A stretch of DNA of 64,000 nt, from contig NC_029527.1 of assembly GCF_001577835.2 (NCBI RefSeq), forward strand, positions 9,144,094-9,208,093, given 5' to 3'. The notes beneath the pieces are model-generated. The model searched no databases, was not told the DNA's origin, and saw only the letters and a list, made by a program, of their open reading frames with translations. The DNA comes from Coturnix japonica (lineage: Eukaryota > Chordata > Aves > Galliformes > Phasianidae). Positions 20,966 to 32,800 of the stretch are shown piece after piece (position 1 is the stretch's first letter; each line of letters starts with the position of its first letter). Position numbers and translations under genes: made by a program.

Positions 20966-21138
20966 GCCACACCCATCATGGCGGCGCCCCAAGATGGCCG
21001 CCCGCTCCTAAGATGGCGGTGCGGGGGCGCCGCGCGCCGCGCTCAACATGGCGGCCGCTCTTCTCCCGCCGTACCCACGTGGAGGCGCGTCGGTGACGTC
21101 ACTTCCGCAGTGACGCCGGAAGCGGTGGCCGTGCCGCC
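20966..21138 (+). promoter_or_regulatory. DALRD3: DALRD3 core promoter with clustered YY1, CRE and ETS motifs
   Basis: Four ATGGC(G/C)G-type YY1 motifs lie within 80 bases (20975-20985, 20991-21002, 21010-21019, 21045-21055). A full palindromic CRE TGACGTCA follows at 21094-21101, joined to an ETS motif (CACTTCCGC), and a second ETS motif (CCGGAAGC) begins at about 21116. The start codon is at 21139. The density suggests a TATA-less housekeeping start here, separate from any upstream start for the miRNA transcript. Confidence 0.65.
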
Positions 21139-24100
21139 ATGGATGCCGGGTGGCAGCGGCCGGGGCTGTCGGTGACGCTCGGAGCTCTGCACGCGGCGCT
21201 GGGCCGGGCCGGGCCGCTGTGGGTGAAGGAGAGCAGCGCCCGCAACCTGCGGCACCGCGACTTCCTGGCGCCACGAGCTGCACTCGGGGCCGCGTTCGGC
21301 GGGGAGCAGGTCGGTATGGCGGGGTAGGCCGCGCTGGGGCCGTGCCCGTTCCCGTGCTGACCGGCCGCTCCCCGCAGGTTCCTCCCGGTGTTGTTGCTGC
21401 CGTGTCGGCGCTGTGCGGCCCGGGGGTGCTGCCGGTGTCCGAGTGCCGTCACACGGCGGCGGGGCTGGAGGTGCAGCTGCGGCGCGGTGAGACGTTCCGC
21501 CGCCTGCTGGGCCCGACAGCCGCCCCCGCCGCCCCGCCCGGTCCCCGCCCAGCCGTGGTGCTGCACTGCGCGGCCCTGCGCTGCCCCGGCCCCGTGTCTC
21601 CCCGCGGGCTGCGCCCCGTGCTGCTCGCCGACCACCTGGCCCAGCTGCTGCGCAAACAGGGGTGAGCGACCCCCCCACACACACACGTCGTGCCCGGCCC
21701 GCGCTGCCCGGCCCCGTGCCCACATCCCACCTCCCGCAGGGTCAGCGTGTTGCTGGTCCCCGCCATCGCTGACAAACAGGGTCGGGAGGTTTTACGGCAG
21801 CTCCGCGTGGAATGGCCGTACAGCAGCACAGCCGGGTCTGACACCGTGTCAGCCCTGAAGCAAGCACTCAAACAGTGCCCCTATGCCACGCGCTGTGAGA
21901 AGGGATCAGGTGAGGCCTCGCTGCCCGAGAACGTCATTTGTAAAGTCCATCTGAAGAGCTTCGTGGAGCAGCAGGGCCTGCAAGGCTACGACCCCAACCT
22001 GGGAGTCCTCCTTGGTGAGCAGCATGTGGGGTGTCACTGAGGTGACAGCAGGGGAGAAAGGCTGCAGGTGGGCATGACTGAGAGTAAGGGACAATTAGAA
22101 GCAAATTGCTTCCTCCTTTTCCTCTGGTTTGAGCCATAAATGGGGGCAGCCTGGGACAGATCCAGATGCTATGGAATAAGCCCCTTGTCCCACTAAGTGC
22201 CCTCCCTTCTTTCAGTTACAGAGGAGAAGCTGCGGTCCCTGGCTGAACTGCAGCAAGCTGTGCTGCAGGGCACGGTGAGTGACCCCCTGGTGCTGCCTGC
22301 TGCTTTATCTCCTGATGTTCCCTTCTGTCATGTCACAGTGTTTGATCTTGTTGCTGTCCCGTGCTGCAGGCAGGGTGTCAGGGGAGCAGCTGCACTGTGG
22401 TGCATGTGGTGAGCTGTGAGGAGGAATTCCAGCAGCAGCAGATGGATCTGCTGTGGAGGATTCTGGATCCAGGAACCCACGTGGATTTGCAGGTGAGTAA
22501 CACCTACATTCTGCACCATGACCATGAGATAGCCCATCTTTGGCACCTGCAGTGAAGGCTGAGGCCCAGCCTTGTGCCTGTATGAGTCTTCCCTTTCCCT
22601 TGGCATCCAATTTCCTTGGGATTTTATCATTATAGAAGGAGAAATAGGAGAAAACTGCAGGTTCACAGCTAGAACAGGACTGTATTGAACTTAATGCAGT
22701 GCTGTTTTAGCAGCCTCTGACTCTGGGCTCCTCTTTTACCTGTGGTACCCATTCCCAGGATGTGAAGTTTCCTGGCAGCTCTGTAGGCAGTTTCCTGCAC
22801 TTCATTATAATGGAGTTTGTCTTTCTCCTAACACTTCCTGTCTCTTTCAGAAGCACCTTGTCTGTGGACCAGTGAAGGTGACAAACCCCTCATCCCCCAT
22901 CAGTGCAGACCAGTACTTTCAGTAAGTTGGTATTGAGCAAGGAGCCTGCCATGCTGCATGTCTGTCACGTCTTGCCTGTGCTCAGTTTGGCCCAGCAGGC
23001 AGCAGTGGTAGCGCTGTTCCTCTCTTCTGCTTCTCTGCACTGCTGGGCTGTTTCTAGAGGACTCCAACAATGTTCCTTCACTACTGTCAGCAGCAGTGCT
23101 GCTGTCCTTGGCCTGCTCCAGGAAGGATTTGTGTGCCCTTGGTTGGCCTTCTTTCTGTTGCAGAAGGAATGATGCCCCATGCAGCCTGCTCTGCAGGGAA
23201 GGAAGCAATGACTAAGTGTCTGTGTTCCTCCCAGGCTCAGAAAACGCCAGATGTATGATGCCTCTGTCATGAAATATGGGGAGCTTGCACAAGGTGAGGG
23301 AGGGTTTGCTCTGCAGGCTGTGGATGGGGGAGGTGAGGGCTGGGGAGGTGCCCATACACCAGCTTCAGCAGAGCCCCCTCACTGCAGTGGGCTTTTCCTT
23401 TCAGGGGCTTTGGAGATGGCAGGCACACAGGTACCACACAGTCTGCTCCACCCCCACCTGTGTTCTCTCTGCAGATGAGGCCTGGACTGAGGTTATTGAT
23501 ATCCTGACGGTGGCTGCCATCAGGTTTGAGATGCTGAGCACTGCCCACCGGAGCCAGGTAGGACAGCCCAGAGCTGCAGTGCAGTGGGAGGCAGGTGAGC
23601 AGTGTGAGTACTGCTCAGGGAGCTGTGGATCATGGCATGGGTTGGTAGATTGGTGGGAGCAGATGGACAAGCAGCACTGTGTGTGAGGATGTAATGCATG
23701 GACTTTGGCCACCCCAAGCCCAGTCTGGGAGTGGTTTTCCTCAGCTTAAATCACGTACAGTGTCTGGGCTGATGTCCTGGTAGCCTGTGCCTGTCAGCCC
23801 TAGCAGGGCATGGTGCTCAGCATGCTGGTGGCCACACTTCACCTGATAGGAAGGTACTGGTCCCCAAGTAGGAGATGCAGGGATGAACCAGGAATGGCCC
23901 TGGGCCAAGCAGCCTGGACTGCACATTGTTTCTGCCCTCAGATCACCCTGGACCTGGAGGACAGCAGCATTTCTACAAAGGGAACCAAGAGTGGTGCCTT
24001 TGTGATGTACAACTGTGCCCGGCTGGCCACACTCTTTGACACCTACCAGAGGGCTGTAGAGCAAGGTGAGCGCTGGCCCTGCCTCCATCTCTAACCACTG

Positions 24101-24951
24101 TTCTGGGCTCTCCTCCCACCTGCATTCTCTCACCACTTTTGCAGGCACGTACCCACCTCTGCCACCAGCATCAGAACTGAACTTCTCCTGCCTCCGAGAA
24201 GAGGTGAGTGCTGAGGGACAGAAAGGGACTGTAGACAGCAGCATGCCCTTAGCTCTGGGGGATGGATGCTTCTGGCCCTCTCTGACAGGCATAATCCTTT
24301 CACAGGGTGAATGGCTCCTCCTCTTTAGCTACCTCTTGCCCTTCCCAGAAGTCTTGCAGCAAGCAGCGCAGCTGCCCTCACCCAGCAGGGGGTTCCGGAT
24401 CACAGCCAACACAGAGGCAGTAAGTGCTATATGCCAAAGCACCTGTAGGTGCTGAGCCAACACTGCTGACCCAGAGCAGGGCTGCTGTTCTGCAGGGTGC
24501 TGGGGGGGCGTTCCTGGGAAGAGATGGTAATGCCCTCGGTGCTATTCCTGCTGTGTAGGATGGCCCCAGACTGGCCAGACCATGCAGCATCAGCCCAAGT
24601 GTTGCACCTGTGTTGCAGGTGTGCAAGTTCCTGATCCAGCTCAGCATGGATTTCAGCTCCTACTACAACCGGGTCCACATTCTTGGGGTGAGCTGATTGT
24701 CCCAGACCATTTAAGTGGGGGCTGCTCCCAGGTGCCAGTAAGATGCCAGCCCTGCAGGAGCAGGATATGGAGGATGGAAACAGCAATAGAACAGCAACAG
24801 AACCGCCACCTCACTGCCTTTCTCCCTGCAGGAGCCATTCCCTCACCTCTTTGACCAGATGTTTGCTCGCCTCCAGCTGCTGGGAGCAGTGAGGGACATG
24901 TTCCATAGTGCCTTGGCGACTCTGCACCTCCCTCCTCTTAGCCAGATCTGA
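21139..24951 (+). CDS. DALRD3: DALR anticodon-binding domain-containing protein 3
   Basis: Non-catalytic tRNA-binding partner of METTL2 needed for m3C at position 32 of certain arginine tRNAs. Thirteen exons: 21139-21309, 21378-21661, 21740-22014, 22216-22274, 22370-22492, 22851-22921, 23235-23293, 23475-23557, 23942-24065, 24145-24203, 24306-24419, 24619-24687, 24832-24951. Total 1611 nt, 536 residues (mammalian about 543), all phases consistent. Diagnostic segments are [73 protein letters not shown] and [18 protein letters not shown]. The last five exons form the DALR domain also found in ArgRS; the N-terminal part is diverged and Pro/Ala-rich. The mir-191/425 hairpins lie just upstream on the same strand. 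Confidence 0.96.
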
Positions 24952-25197
24952 GCCACCAGTGAAGACTGTTGACAAACTGCAGTGTTACAAGGGGCAGAAC
25001 AGGGCACTTCCTCCCAGGCCAGGCACCAGGCTGCCTGCTGGTCAGGGACTAGGAGTTGAGGTCCATCTGAGTCTCATGATGGGGCTCCTACTGCTCAGTG
25101 CCCATGTTTTAAGGGCATAGTTGAGTTCAAAGGAAGGAAGCACAAGGGACCAGGGCACCCCCATAGAGCCAGGTATCAAACTGTTCCCTTAAAGCCA

Positions 25198-25206
25198 TTT
25201 ATTAAA
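25198..25206. terminator. Shared two-way poly(A) signal of DALRD3 and WDR6
   Basis: The 9-base string TTTATTAAA reads ATTAAA on the + strand (25201-25206, about 250 bases after the DALRD3 stop) and AATAAA on the minus strand (25198-25203, about 635 bases after the WDR6 stop). No better signal for either gene is seen between the two stop codons, so the convergent transcripts probably overlap at their 3' ends here. Confidence 0.65.
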
Positions 25207-25838
25207 GAGGAGCTCTGTGCTGGCAGAGAGCTCTTGAGCCTCAAGGGCTGCAGCCCTGCTTTGTGCCAAGTCCTGACATTAGGGCTGAATACAGTTATTG
25301 CTGGACAAATGCCGTGTCTGATCCTGCAGTGATAACTGAGGAGTGGGAGGGACAGATGGGTAGAAGAAGGGTCTGTGCTGTGCACAGGAGTGGGAGCACC
25401 TCGCTACAGGAGCAACATTGAGCAGTGCTTGCAAGCAGCCCAAAGCTCCAGTAGCACAGTACAGCCTTTCTGGACCAGGGCTGTGTACAGCTTCTTGTCT
25501 TTTATGTGCCTTGGCTGCCTGCAGGCCTGCTGCTACACAGGAACAACCCTGCCAGCCTGAGGAAGGCACTGAAGGACTGCTCTGATAGGGCTGGGCTGGC
25601 CTGAAGGGGTATAACAGACTGCATGCTGCAGCCCTCTTTGTTCCCCAGTAGCTCTGTATCTTTCTTAGCCTCCTGCTGCCCTCAATCCTCCCATCACTGT
25701 GGAGGACGTCCATCCTCCTTGAGGAGGACAGCACAGCTGCATCACTGCACACACACAGTGTGGAGCACTATGCTGGGACATTCCTTTTCTCTCACTGTCC
25801 CCAGGCAGGCGGGGAGCAGGGGACTGTGCTGTACCCCT
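25207..25838 (-). other. WDR6: WDR6 3' UTR
   Basis: No coding exon is seen between the shared poly(A) signal and the WDR6 stop codon. The stretch is therefore the probable WDR6 3' UTR of about 640 bases. Confidence 0.6.
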
Positions 25839-28800
25839 TTACTGAACAGCACCCTGTGACTGGAGCTTGCAGTGGGTGTCCAGGGCAGTACAGCGCAGGA
25901 GCTCCAGGCCCTGCCCACAGAGCACGCAGTACCAGCACTGCTCCCCACCTGCCCCCACCACCTCCCAGCAGTCCAGCTCTGCCAGGTCAGGCACGTGGAA
26001 GAAGGTGGTGCTCAGCTCCTCCAGGCCGTCCCAGCTCAGCCGCCACAGTGTGAGCCGCTGGTCCACGGAGGCAGAGAGCACCAGGTCTGGCTGCAGCACT
26101 CTGATCCCTGTCACATGAGCAGCGTGGCTGCACGGCCTCGCCACGCGCTCCAGGATGTGCAAGCAGGTGCCTGGCTCATCACCGCCCCGTGTCACCTCCA
26201 GCAGGCAGACGTGGATGGAGCCATCATCACTGCCACTGGCCACCAGGAACCGTCCCTCAGGCAGCTCCTGGATGTGCAGGCTGTTCACCCCACAGCTGTG
26301 AGCCATGACAGTGAGCAGTGGGGTGCCCAGAGCTGGAAGGAGAGGCTCAGTCAGGATGGCAATGCAGAGAGCTGCTGGCACAGCCTCCTGCCCACAGCTG
26401 TACCCACCCAGCAGCTGCATCTCTCCCTCTGAGTGCTGCAGGGCATCTGTTGCGTCTGCGATGGTTCTGGTGATGTCCCAGAAGGCAACGCTGCCGTCGG
26501 TGGCCGCACTACACAGGAGGTGCTTCCTGGAAGGAAGGTGTTGGGCAGCCCCCAGCCCCATGCTGATACCCAGGGCAAGCAGAAGGATGCCTCCCTGCTG
26601 CCATCACTGACCAACTTCCCCATTCCCCTCACCAGCTCCACTGCCATCACCCTGTCTTGCTGTATAGGCATCACAAGGATGAATGCTTCCCTCCCAGTGC
26701 CCTGCCCAGAGCTCACCTCTCCTCCTCTGCCCGTGTGTACAGGAATGCCTCCACTTTCAGCACGCAGCGCTGGTGGTGGAATGACTCTGCCACAAGCAGC
26801 AGCTTCTGGGCAGCCTCCAGCAGCACAAACAGCCTGGGCAGAGAGAGATGTGGCTGATCCTGAGAGAAAGAGGTGCCAGCTCAGAGCTGACATCTCTGGG
26901 CAGCTGTGCCCTGTGCTGACTGCTTACCGGACCGATCCATCGCTGCATGCAGCAACCAGGAATGTGCAGGGCATGGGTGGCTGCTTGCTGTTGGTCCCAC
27001 ACACAACTGAGAGGGACATGTACCTGGGCAAACACAGAACACTTGCTGCATGCCCCCCCAGCACCTGCTGTCCTGTAGGAGGATGGGGGGCAGCAGCATG
27101 AGCTCAGCACACGACACAGCTCTGAGCACTTTGGGGGTTCTCAGAGGAAGGACTGAGCCAAAAGCCCCTCAAAGGCTCAGGCAGCCATCGAGCATCACCT
27201 CGTCTCCGGGTCCATCTTGACAAGCTTGTGCCTGTTCTTCATGTGGTCCCAGTGCTCATCCAGCCGGTGGGAGGCCACGTGGGCGACCTGGCAGCTCACC
27301 ATGCCCTCAGCCCCCAGATCCAGGGCGCACTGCAGCCGGTAGCACTCAATCTGTGCCCGGCCGCCAGCTGAGAACACAAAGGAGCAGAGCTGGGTGCCGT
27401 TATGCAGTGCAGTGTCAGCCAAGGCCAGTGCCCTGACGCTGGAGATGTGGTCGCTGAGCCTGGCGAGGGGCACTGCCGCACGTGTCAGCTCACTGAGTGT
27501 CAGCACACACACCGTGGTGTCCTCGCTGCCGGTGATGAAGACATTAACGGGGTGGCATCCAGGTGCCCTCACTGCCCCCAGGTGCCGCACGCAGGTGATC
27601 TCGCGGCCATGCACGGACGCCAGCAGCACCCGCTGCTCACAGGGCTCGGCCTCGCTGTGGTACAGCATCACATCCCCACGCTTAATGAAGGCGAAGGCAT
27701 CGGCCTCAGGGCTGCTGTAGTAGCTCCAGGAGCGGTGCCCTCCGCCACAGGGCACACAGTGCAGGTTCACCCCACTCCTTGTGCTCCACACCACGAAGTT
27801 GTCGGCATGGAAGCCCAGCACCAGCAGGTCCCCATCAGGCGTGAAACGCAGCTCCTCGATCCACTGCAGCCCTTTGCAGGGCCGGTGCTTCTGCAGCACC
27901 TCCAGCTGCTGGTCCTGCAGGCGGAGCTGCCGGTAGCAGCCATCCCGGCCTGTGCTATAGATGTAGTCCCCGTGGCAGGTCACCGAGGTGACCCCTGTCT
28001 TGCCATGCAGGCCAAAGAGCACGGATAGAGGCTCCTGGAGGGGCACAGCCTCACTGTGTAACAAGCAGGAGGGTTCCGACTGGCTCGCAGTGCCCTCACT
28101 GCCTGGGGTACCTCTGCCGGTGCCATCAGAGCTGCTGCTGCTGCAGGGGAAGAGGAGGAGGGAGCCACGGCGGTCCCCACACAGCAGCAGCCCCCCCTGG
28201 GGCAGGAAGGTGGCACACGTGTGCCAGCGCTGCTTGCAGGGCGGCAGCCGGTAGCGCCCCATGAGCTTCACCGCAGGCACCTGCCCGGGGCCGCACGTAA
28301 CGTCCATCCAGAGCACGGTCCCGCCGGGGCCGGAGACCAGGAGGGCGGCGGGGCCGAGGGACGGCTCTGTCCGTGTGGCCCAGCTGAGCCCCAGCACGGG
28401 TCCCTCGAACGGCCTCAGCCTGGCGACGCGCTCGGGGCCGTCCGGGGCGAACACGAGCAGCCGTCCATCGCCGCCGCCCAGCGCGCACAGCGGTTCAGCC
28501 CCGCCGCTCGTCGGGGCGGCCGCCAGCAGCCCGCGGGACCCGCAGGAGGCGGCGGGGCCGAGCAGCGGCACCCAGCGCCCCGCCGCAGCCTCGTAGGCCG
28601 CCAGCCCGCCCGCCTCGCCCAGCGCCAGCACCCGCCGCGGCTCCAGCAGCAGAACCGCCCGCGGCCGCTCCGGGGCCCCCAAGGGCTCCGCTTCCACCGG
28701 AGCGTCCCTCCGCGGCCGCCAGAGCCGCGCTCCCCCGTCGGAGCCGCCGGTAGCGAGGCAGCCGCCCGCGGGCCGCAGGGCCAGGGAGCGCAGAGCCCCG

Positions 28801-29688
28801 CGGTGCCCGCGCCGGACGCTCCTTACGCCGCCGCCGCCGTCCCACTCCAGGCAGGTTCCGTCCTCCCCGGCGCTGACCGGACGGGCCCCGCGCAGCCCCA
28901 CGGCGGCCACGCGCGAGCCGTGCCCGTAGCACAGCAGCAGGCACACGGGCTCCCCGCCGCCGCCCAGCTCACCCACCGCCCACAGCCGCACGCTGCGGTC
29001 CTCGGAGGCCGAAGCCAGCAGCCCCCGCGGCTCCGCGTAGCTCAGCGCCATCACCGCGCCCCGGTGCCCCTGCAGAGTCCTCCGCGGCGCCTCCGCCTCG
29101 GCCGCCCTCCACACCGCCACGGTGCCCGTCGCCGTCCCCGCCGCCATCGCCAGCCGCGCCCAGCCCGTCCCCGCCATCACGGCGCACCGCAGCGCCCCGG
29201 CCCCGCCGCACCGCGCGCTCCGCAGCCAGCTCCCGCCGGCGCGCCACTCGTACAGCGCCACGGTGCCGCCCCCCAGCGCCAGCGCCAGCCGCCCCCCCGC
29301 CGCCCATCGCGCCTCCCACACCCGCGCCCCCAGCCGCCGCGCCGCGCCCCCCCCGCACGCTGCCAGCCGCGCTCCCGCCCCGCCCGTCCGTTCCCGCACG
29401 GCCAGCACCGCCAACCAGCCGCCCCCGAACGCCGCCACGCGCCCGCCCGGCCCGGCCCGCAGCCCCCGCACGGTGGCCTCACGCAGCGCCGTCCGCCTGC
29501 CCGCCGCAGCGCCGCTCAGCAGGAACGCCGCCACGTCCGGTCCCGTCCCTGCCGGAGCCGGACAGAGCGTCAGCCGCCGCACACAGCGCACAGCCCGCCC
29601 GCTCCCCGCCCCGCCGCTCACCCGCCAGCAGCACGTCCCCCGCGAACTCCAGCGCCGTTACCGGCGCCACCAACGCTACGGACTCCAT
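25839..29688 (-). CDS. WDR6: WD repeat-containing protein 6
   Basis: Large WD40 scaffold that binds FTSJ1 and enables 2'-O-methylation of position 34 in several tRNAs (yeast Rtt10/Trm734 equivalent). Six exons, 5' to 3': 29622-29688, 27199-29548, 26928-27023, 26717-26833, 26408-26526, 25839-26332. Total 3243 nt, 1080 residues against about 1121 in human, phases consistent. Exon 2 alone holds 72% of the protein and is extremely GC-rich at its 5' half. WD blades are visible as SASEDRSVRLW, TGGSDGGARLW, GSEDTTVCVLTL, CSAATDGSVAFWD, ASGSDDGSIHV and SASVDQRLTLWR; other family segments are KQRWHTCATFLPQGGLLLCG, GKTGVTSVTCHGDYIYSTGR and SSHRLDEHWDHMKNRHKLVK. A long antisense frame over exon 2 (28221-30161) is a GC artefact. 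The start codon matches the family (VTALEFAGDVLLAG). Confidence 0.96.
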
Positions 29689-29830
29689 GTCGGTACGGAC
29701 TCACTCACTCCATGTCGGTGCGGCTCCGCCCCGCCCCGCACGGTTTATTGGCGCGCCACGTCGCCCCGCCCCCCTCCGGCAGCGCGGGAAAAAGCCACGT
29801 GCGCCAGCGAGGCTCCGCGGGAGCGCGCCG
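29689..29830 (-). promoter_or_regulatory. WDR6: WDR6 promoter and leader, overlapping the P4HTM 3' end, with a two-codon uORF
   Basis: Only 143 bases separate the P4HTM stop codon from the WDR6 start codon. On the minus strand the text around the start, CCGTACCGACATGGAGT, is nearly repeated 25 bases upstream as CCGCACCGACATGGAGT. The upstream copy makes a minimal reading frame, ATG GAG TGA, at 29705-29713. The stretch also holds GC boxes (CCGCCCC) and an E-box (CCACGTG) at about 29797. Whether the transcript starts upstream of the uORF is not known. Confidence 0.55.
29744..29749 (-). terminator. P4HTM: P4HTM poly(A) signal
   Basis: AATAAA on the minus strand, 83 bases after the P4HTM stop. 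Cleavage would fall at about 29720-29730, within 40 bases of the WDR6 start codon, so the P4HTM 3' end and the WDR6 5' end abut or overlap. Confidence 0.8.
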
Positions 29831-29831
29831 C

Positions 29832-32800
29832 CTACAGCTCCACGTGCAGCCCGCTGTACGACTTGTCCACGCTCCACTCGGCCGGGGATCCGGCCCCGCT
29901 CCCCGCGTAGCGCTCCATCTCCTGCTGGAAGCGCTGCTGCCGCCAGCGATTGGGGTCCACGTTGATCCAGTTGTTGGCGATCCACTTGGTGCCCTGCGTG
30001 ACCAGGCAGCCCCCGTGCAGGGCGAAGTCGTCCAGCTCCCCCACCCAGCCTGCGGGAGCAAAGCGGGGGGTGCTGCAGGTTACTGGGCACAGCCCAGGCA
30101 GCACCGGGCAATACTGACACCCGGCTTTAGCTTGGGGGCTTCTTACAAGGGTCCCTGCTGACACCTCCCCCCCCATCACCCCACCCTGTCTGAGCACAGG
30201 GGGGTGCTCTGCCTCTGTGTGCCCTCAGCATTTCACAGCACAGCTGCCCTTTTCCTCAACTTTTCCCCAGAGGAGAGGGTGGAAGCCAGAGTTTTGAAGC
30301 CATACCATACATGATGTGTCACCGGTTCCAACCCTTTATAGAGATCTCAGCTTTTCTGTGACAGATTTCAGCAGCTTTTTTCCATTTGGGAAGAATTTGG
30401 TCATAAAAATACAACGTGTCTCCTCTGACACGACAGCAATGCCACTGATATTATCATCTGACAGCCCAAGCAGTGGCCTCATGACCTCCTCCCGTGGCTT
30501 TGCTTGAGATGGAAACTCTTGGGCTACTCCCAGAAGACCCAGGACACTACATGACATACCTTCACCAGCAGCTGGGAAAGCTGAAGTTAAATCCCCCGGC
30601 CTGGCTGCCAGGGAAAACCACATGGCACTCTGAGAAGTGAAGCCCCGAGGACATCTATCACAGAGCTGCAATTGCCCCATAGTGCAGCCTCAGCCCCACG
30701 TGGGGCACAGCACAGGGAGGGCCGTGCCTCCCCACACCCACACCGCAGAGCTTATGGCCGTGCTTTTGTCTGCCTCCCCTCCCCAGCCCTGCGGGCAACA
30801 CCACATCAGTGAAGCGTTTTGAATTGCGGCCCAAGCTCCAGCAGGACTTTCAGCTCACACAGCGGGGCAGAAAGCAGCTGGTGATGGCTCAGTGCAGCCA
30901 AGGGCTTTGTTTGCTGGCTAGTCCTGTCCCCCAAAGACACCAGGAGCCACTGACCCCACTGCCTGTGAAGAAAGGCCTCTGAGAGCCAGGAAGCTTCCAG
31001 GCAGCTGGTGACAAGGAGGCTCTGCAGAACTCAATAGCAGGCAGCTACCCCCCCTAAGGCCTCTTCTGAGCCACAGAACCTCTGGAAGATGGTTGTCACC
31101 TTCTGCAGTCCTAGCAGGACTTGGCCTGGAGCCGTACCTTCCCCATCCGACAGGTAGTTGTACCAGAAGACAGCAGTGCCTTGCTGAGGTTTCACTCGCA
31201 AATTGCCCTTATCACAGTTTTTCCGAGTATCTCGCAGGTCAACATCATTCTGGATCAAAGACTGAACAAGACAACAACAAACACACAGAAGGTGTCATCA
31301 AAGGGGTTGTGCTGTGCTGCTAGCATCCTCCTGCCCTGTGCTGAGTCCCTTAATGCATCACCAGACAGCATGCCTACAGTTATCTTAGTCTGAAGGAAAG
31401 TGCCCAGATTAAAGCAAGCAGAACCTGTGTCAGGACAGCAAGGTCCAAAGGCTGCCCCTCATGCACTGGAGTGGGGAACTGCCAAAGCCCTGCACCTCCT
31501 CCCTTGGCCTCTGAGTGAAACCACTCTATGTGGAGCTCGGACTTCCCACACGCCAGCTCAGAAAGCTCACATCTCCAAACCCCCCTTCTACAGTGAATAC
31601 AGACACAGTGGGACCCACAACCCCTGCGAAGGACAGAGCCACTCACCATCTCTTCATATGTCCTGTTATCAGCTATAGGAAAGACAGTTTCTCCTCCACC
31701 CGTCACATTGTTCAGGTAGAACAGGACTGTCACATACCTGCAGGACAGGACAGAGCAGTTGTCAGGGGACACAGCTGGAGCAGGAGGAGCTGCATGGGGC
31801 TGCCCATCCCCTGCCATATGTACAGCACTCCTCCAAGACAGCACGGGATATGCAATTTACATCATTTGCTGTCAACACAGAGTTGCACCAAAGCAGCCCT
31901 TACCGGCACGAGGTCTCAAAGGGAGCGCTTTCATTGGCAACCAGCTTGGTGTGGCTGCAGGCAGTCTCAGGGAACACGGGGCCGCTGTCCATGTGGGCAT
32001 GGTAGTGCCCCCCCTGGTCATAGCGCACGACCTGCAGGGGCTCACTGTGCTCCACAATCTCTGGGGGCAAGCGAGTCAGGCGCATTACCCTGGGGAGACA
32101 GCACAGCAGGTGAGGGGAAGACACCTTCACCAGGACAGCCGCTACTCCCAGGCACCAAATACATCCAGAGAAAGAGAACCCCCTTCCCCAAAAGACCGGA
32201 GAGACGGATGGGCTGCAGCAAGCATGCCAAGAGATAACTAGGTTCCTTACAGATCTGTCAGACCATCAGCATCAGCTCAGAAACTCCTCCTCAAGGTTAA
32301 TTAAAAAACAAAAACGAAGGGCGCATCTCCAGCAGGACTGCTCTCATGAAGACCTTGCTTGCTCAGAAAGATCCCTCCTTTGAGTGTGTCCCTGGTGCCT
32401 TCATGTGCCATCTCAGTGCTTCTCTGGACTCCTGCACACCAGCTACAGACCTCGGGGACAGTTAGCAAAGCACAGGGCTCCTGCTGAGAGTGAACGAGAG
32501 ACTAGCTCTAGGGATATTCTCATCACCTAACTCACCTGTCCCTGTTGCCTTTCAACAGCCTCCCCCCAGGGGAGAGGGGCACAGAGGGTTCTGGGTTTTT
32601 TCCACTGCTACATCTGAGCTCATCCCCAAAGCAAGCAGGTACTTCTCGAGACCTGCCAAAGAACACTCAGAGCTCTGGGAATTCTGAGCAGTGAAGCCTG
32701 AGGGGAACGTGGCACCAAGACAGGGTGGCAGAGCTACTCCAGGCCCCACAAGATCCCACTGGGGATTACAGCCTCCTTCAGCACCACGCCTCCAGGTCCA

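Noticed and set aside
20033-21175. 380-codon plus-strand open frame through the mir-425 region
   Set aside because: Begins with a run of Arg-Glu from the GA repeat and crosses the mir-425 hairpin and promoter motifs. It is a GC artefact, out of frame with DALRD3.
28221-30161. 646-codon open frame antisense to WDR6
   Set aside because: It mirrors WDR6 exon 2, which has strong WD40 support. Its Pro/Arg/Ala/Gln-rich text is what a GC-rich exon yields on the other strand, and it runs across the WDR6 intron 1 and the gene boundary.
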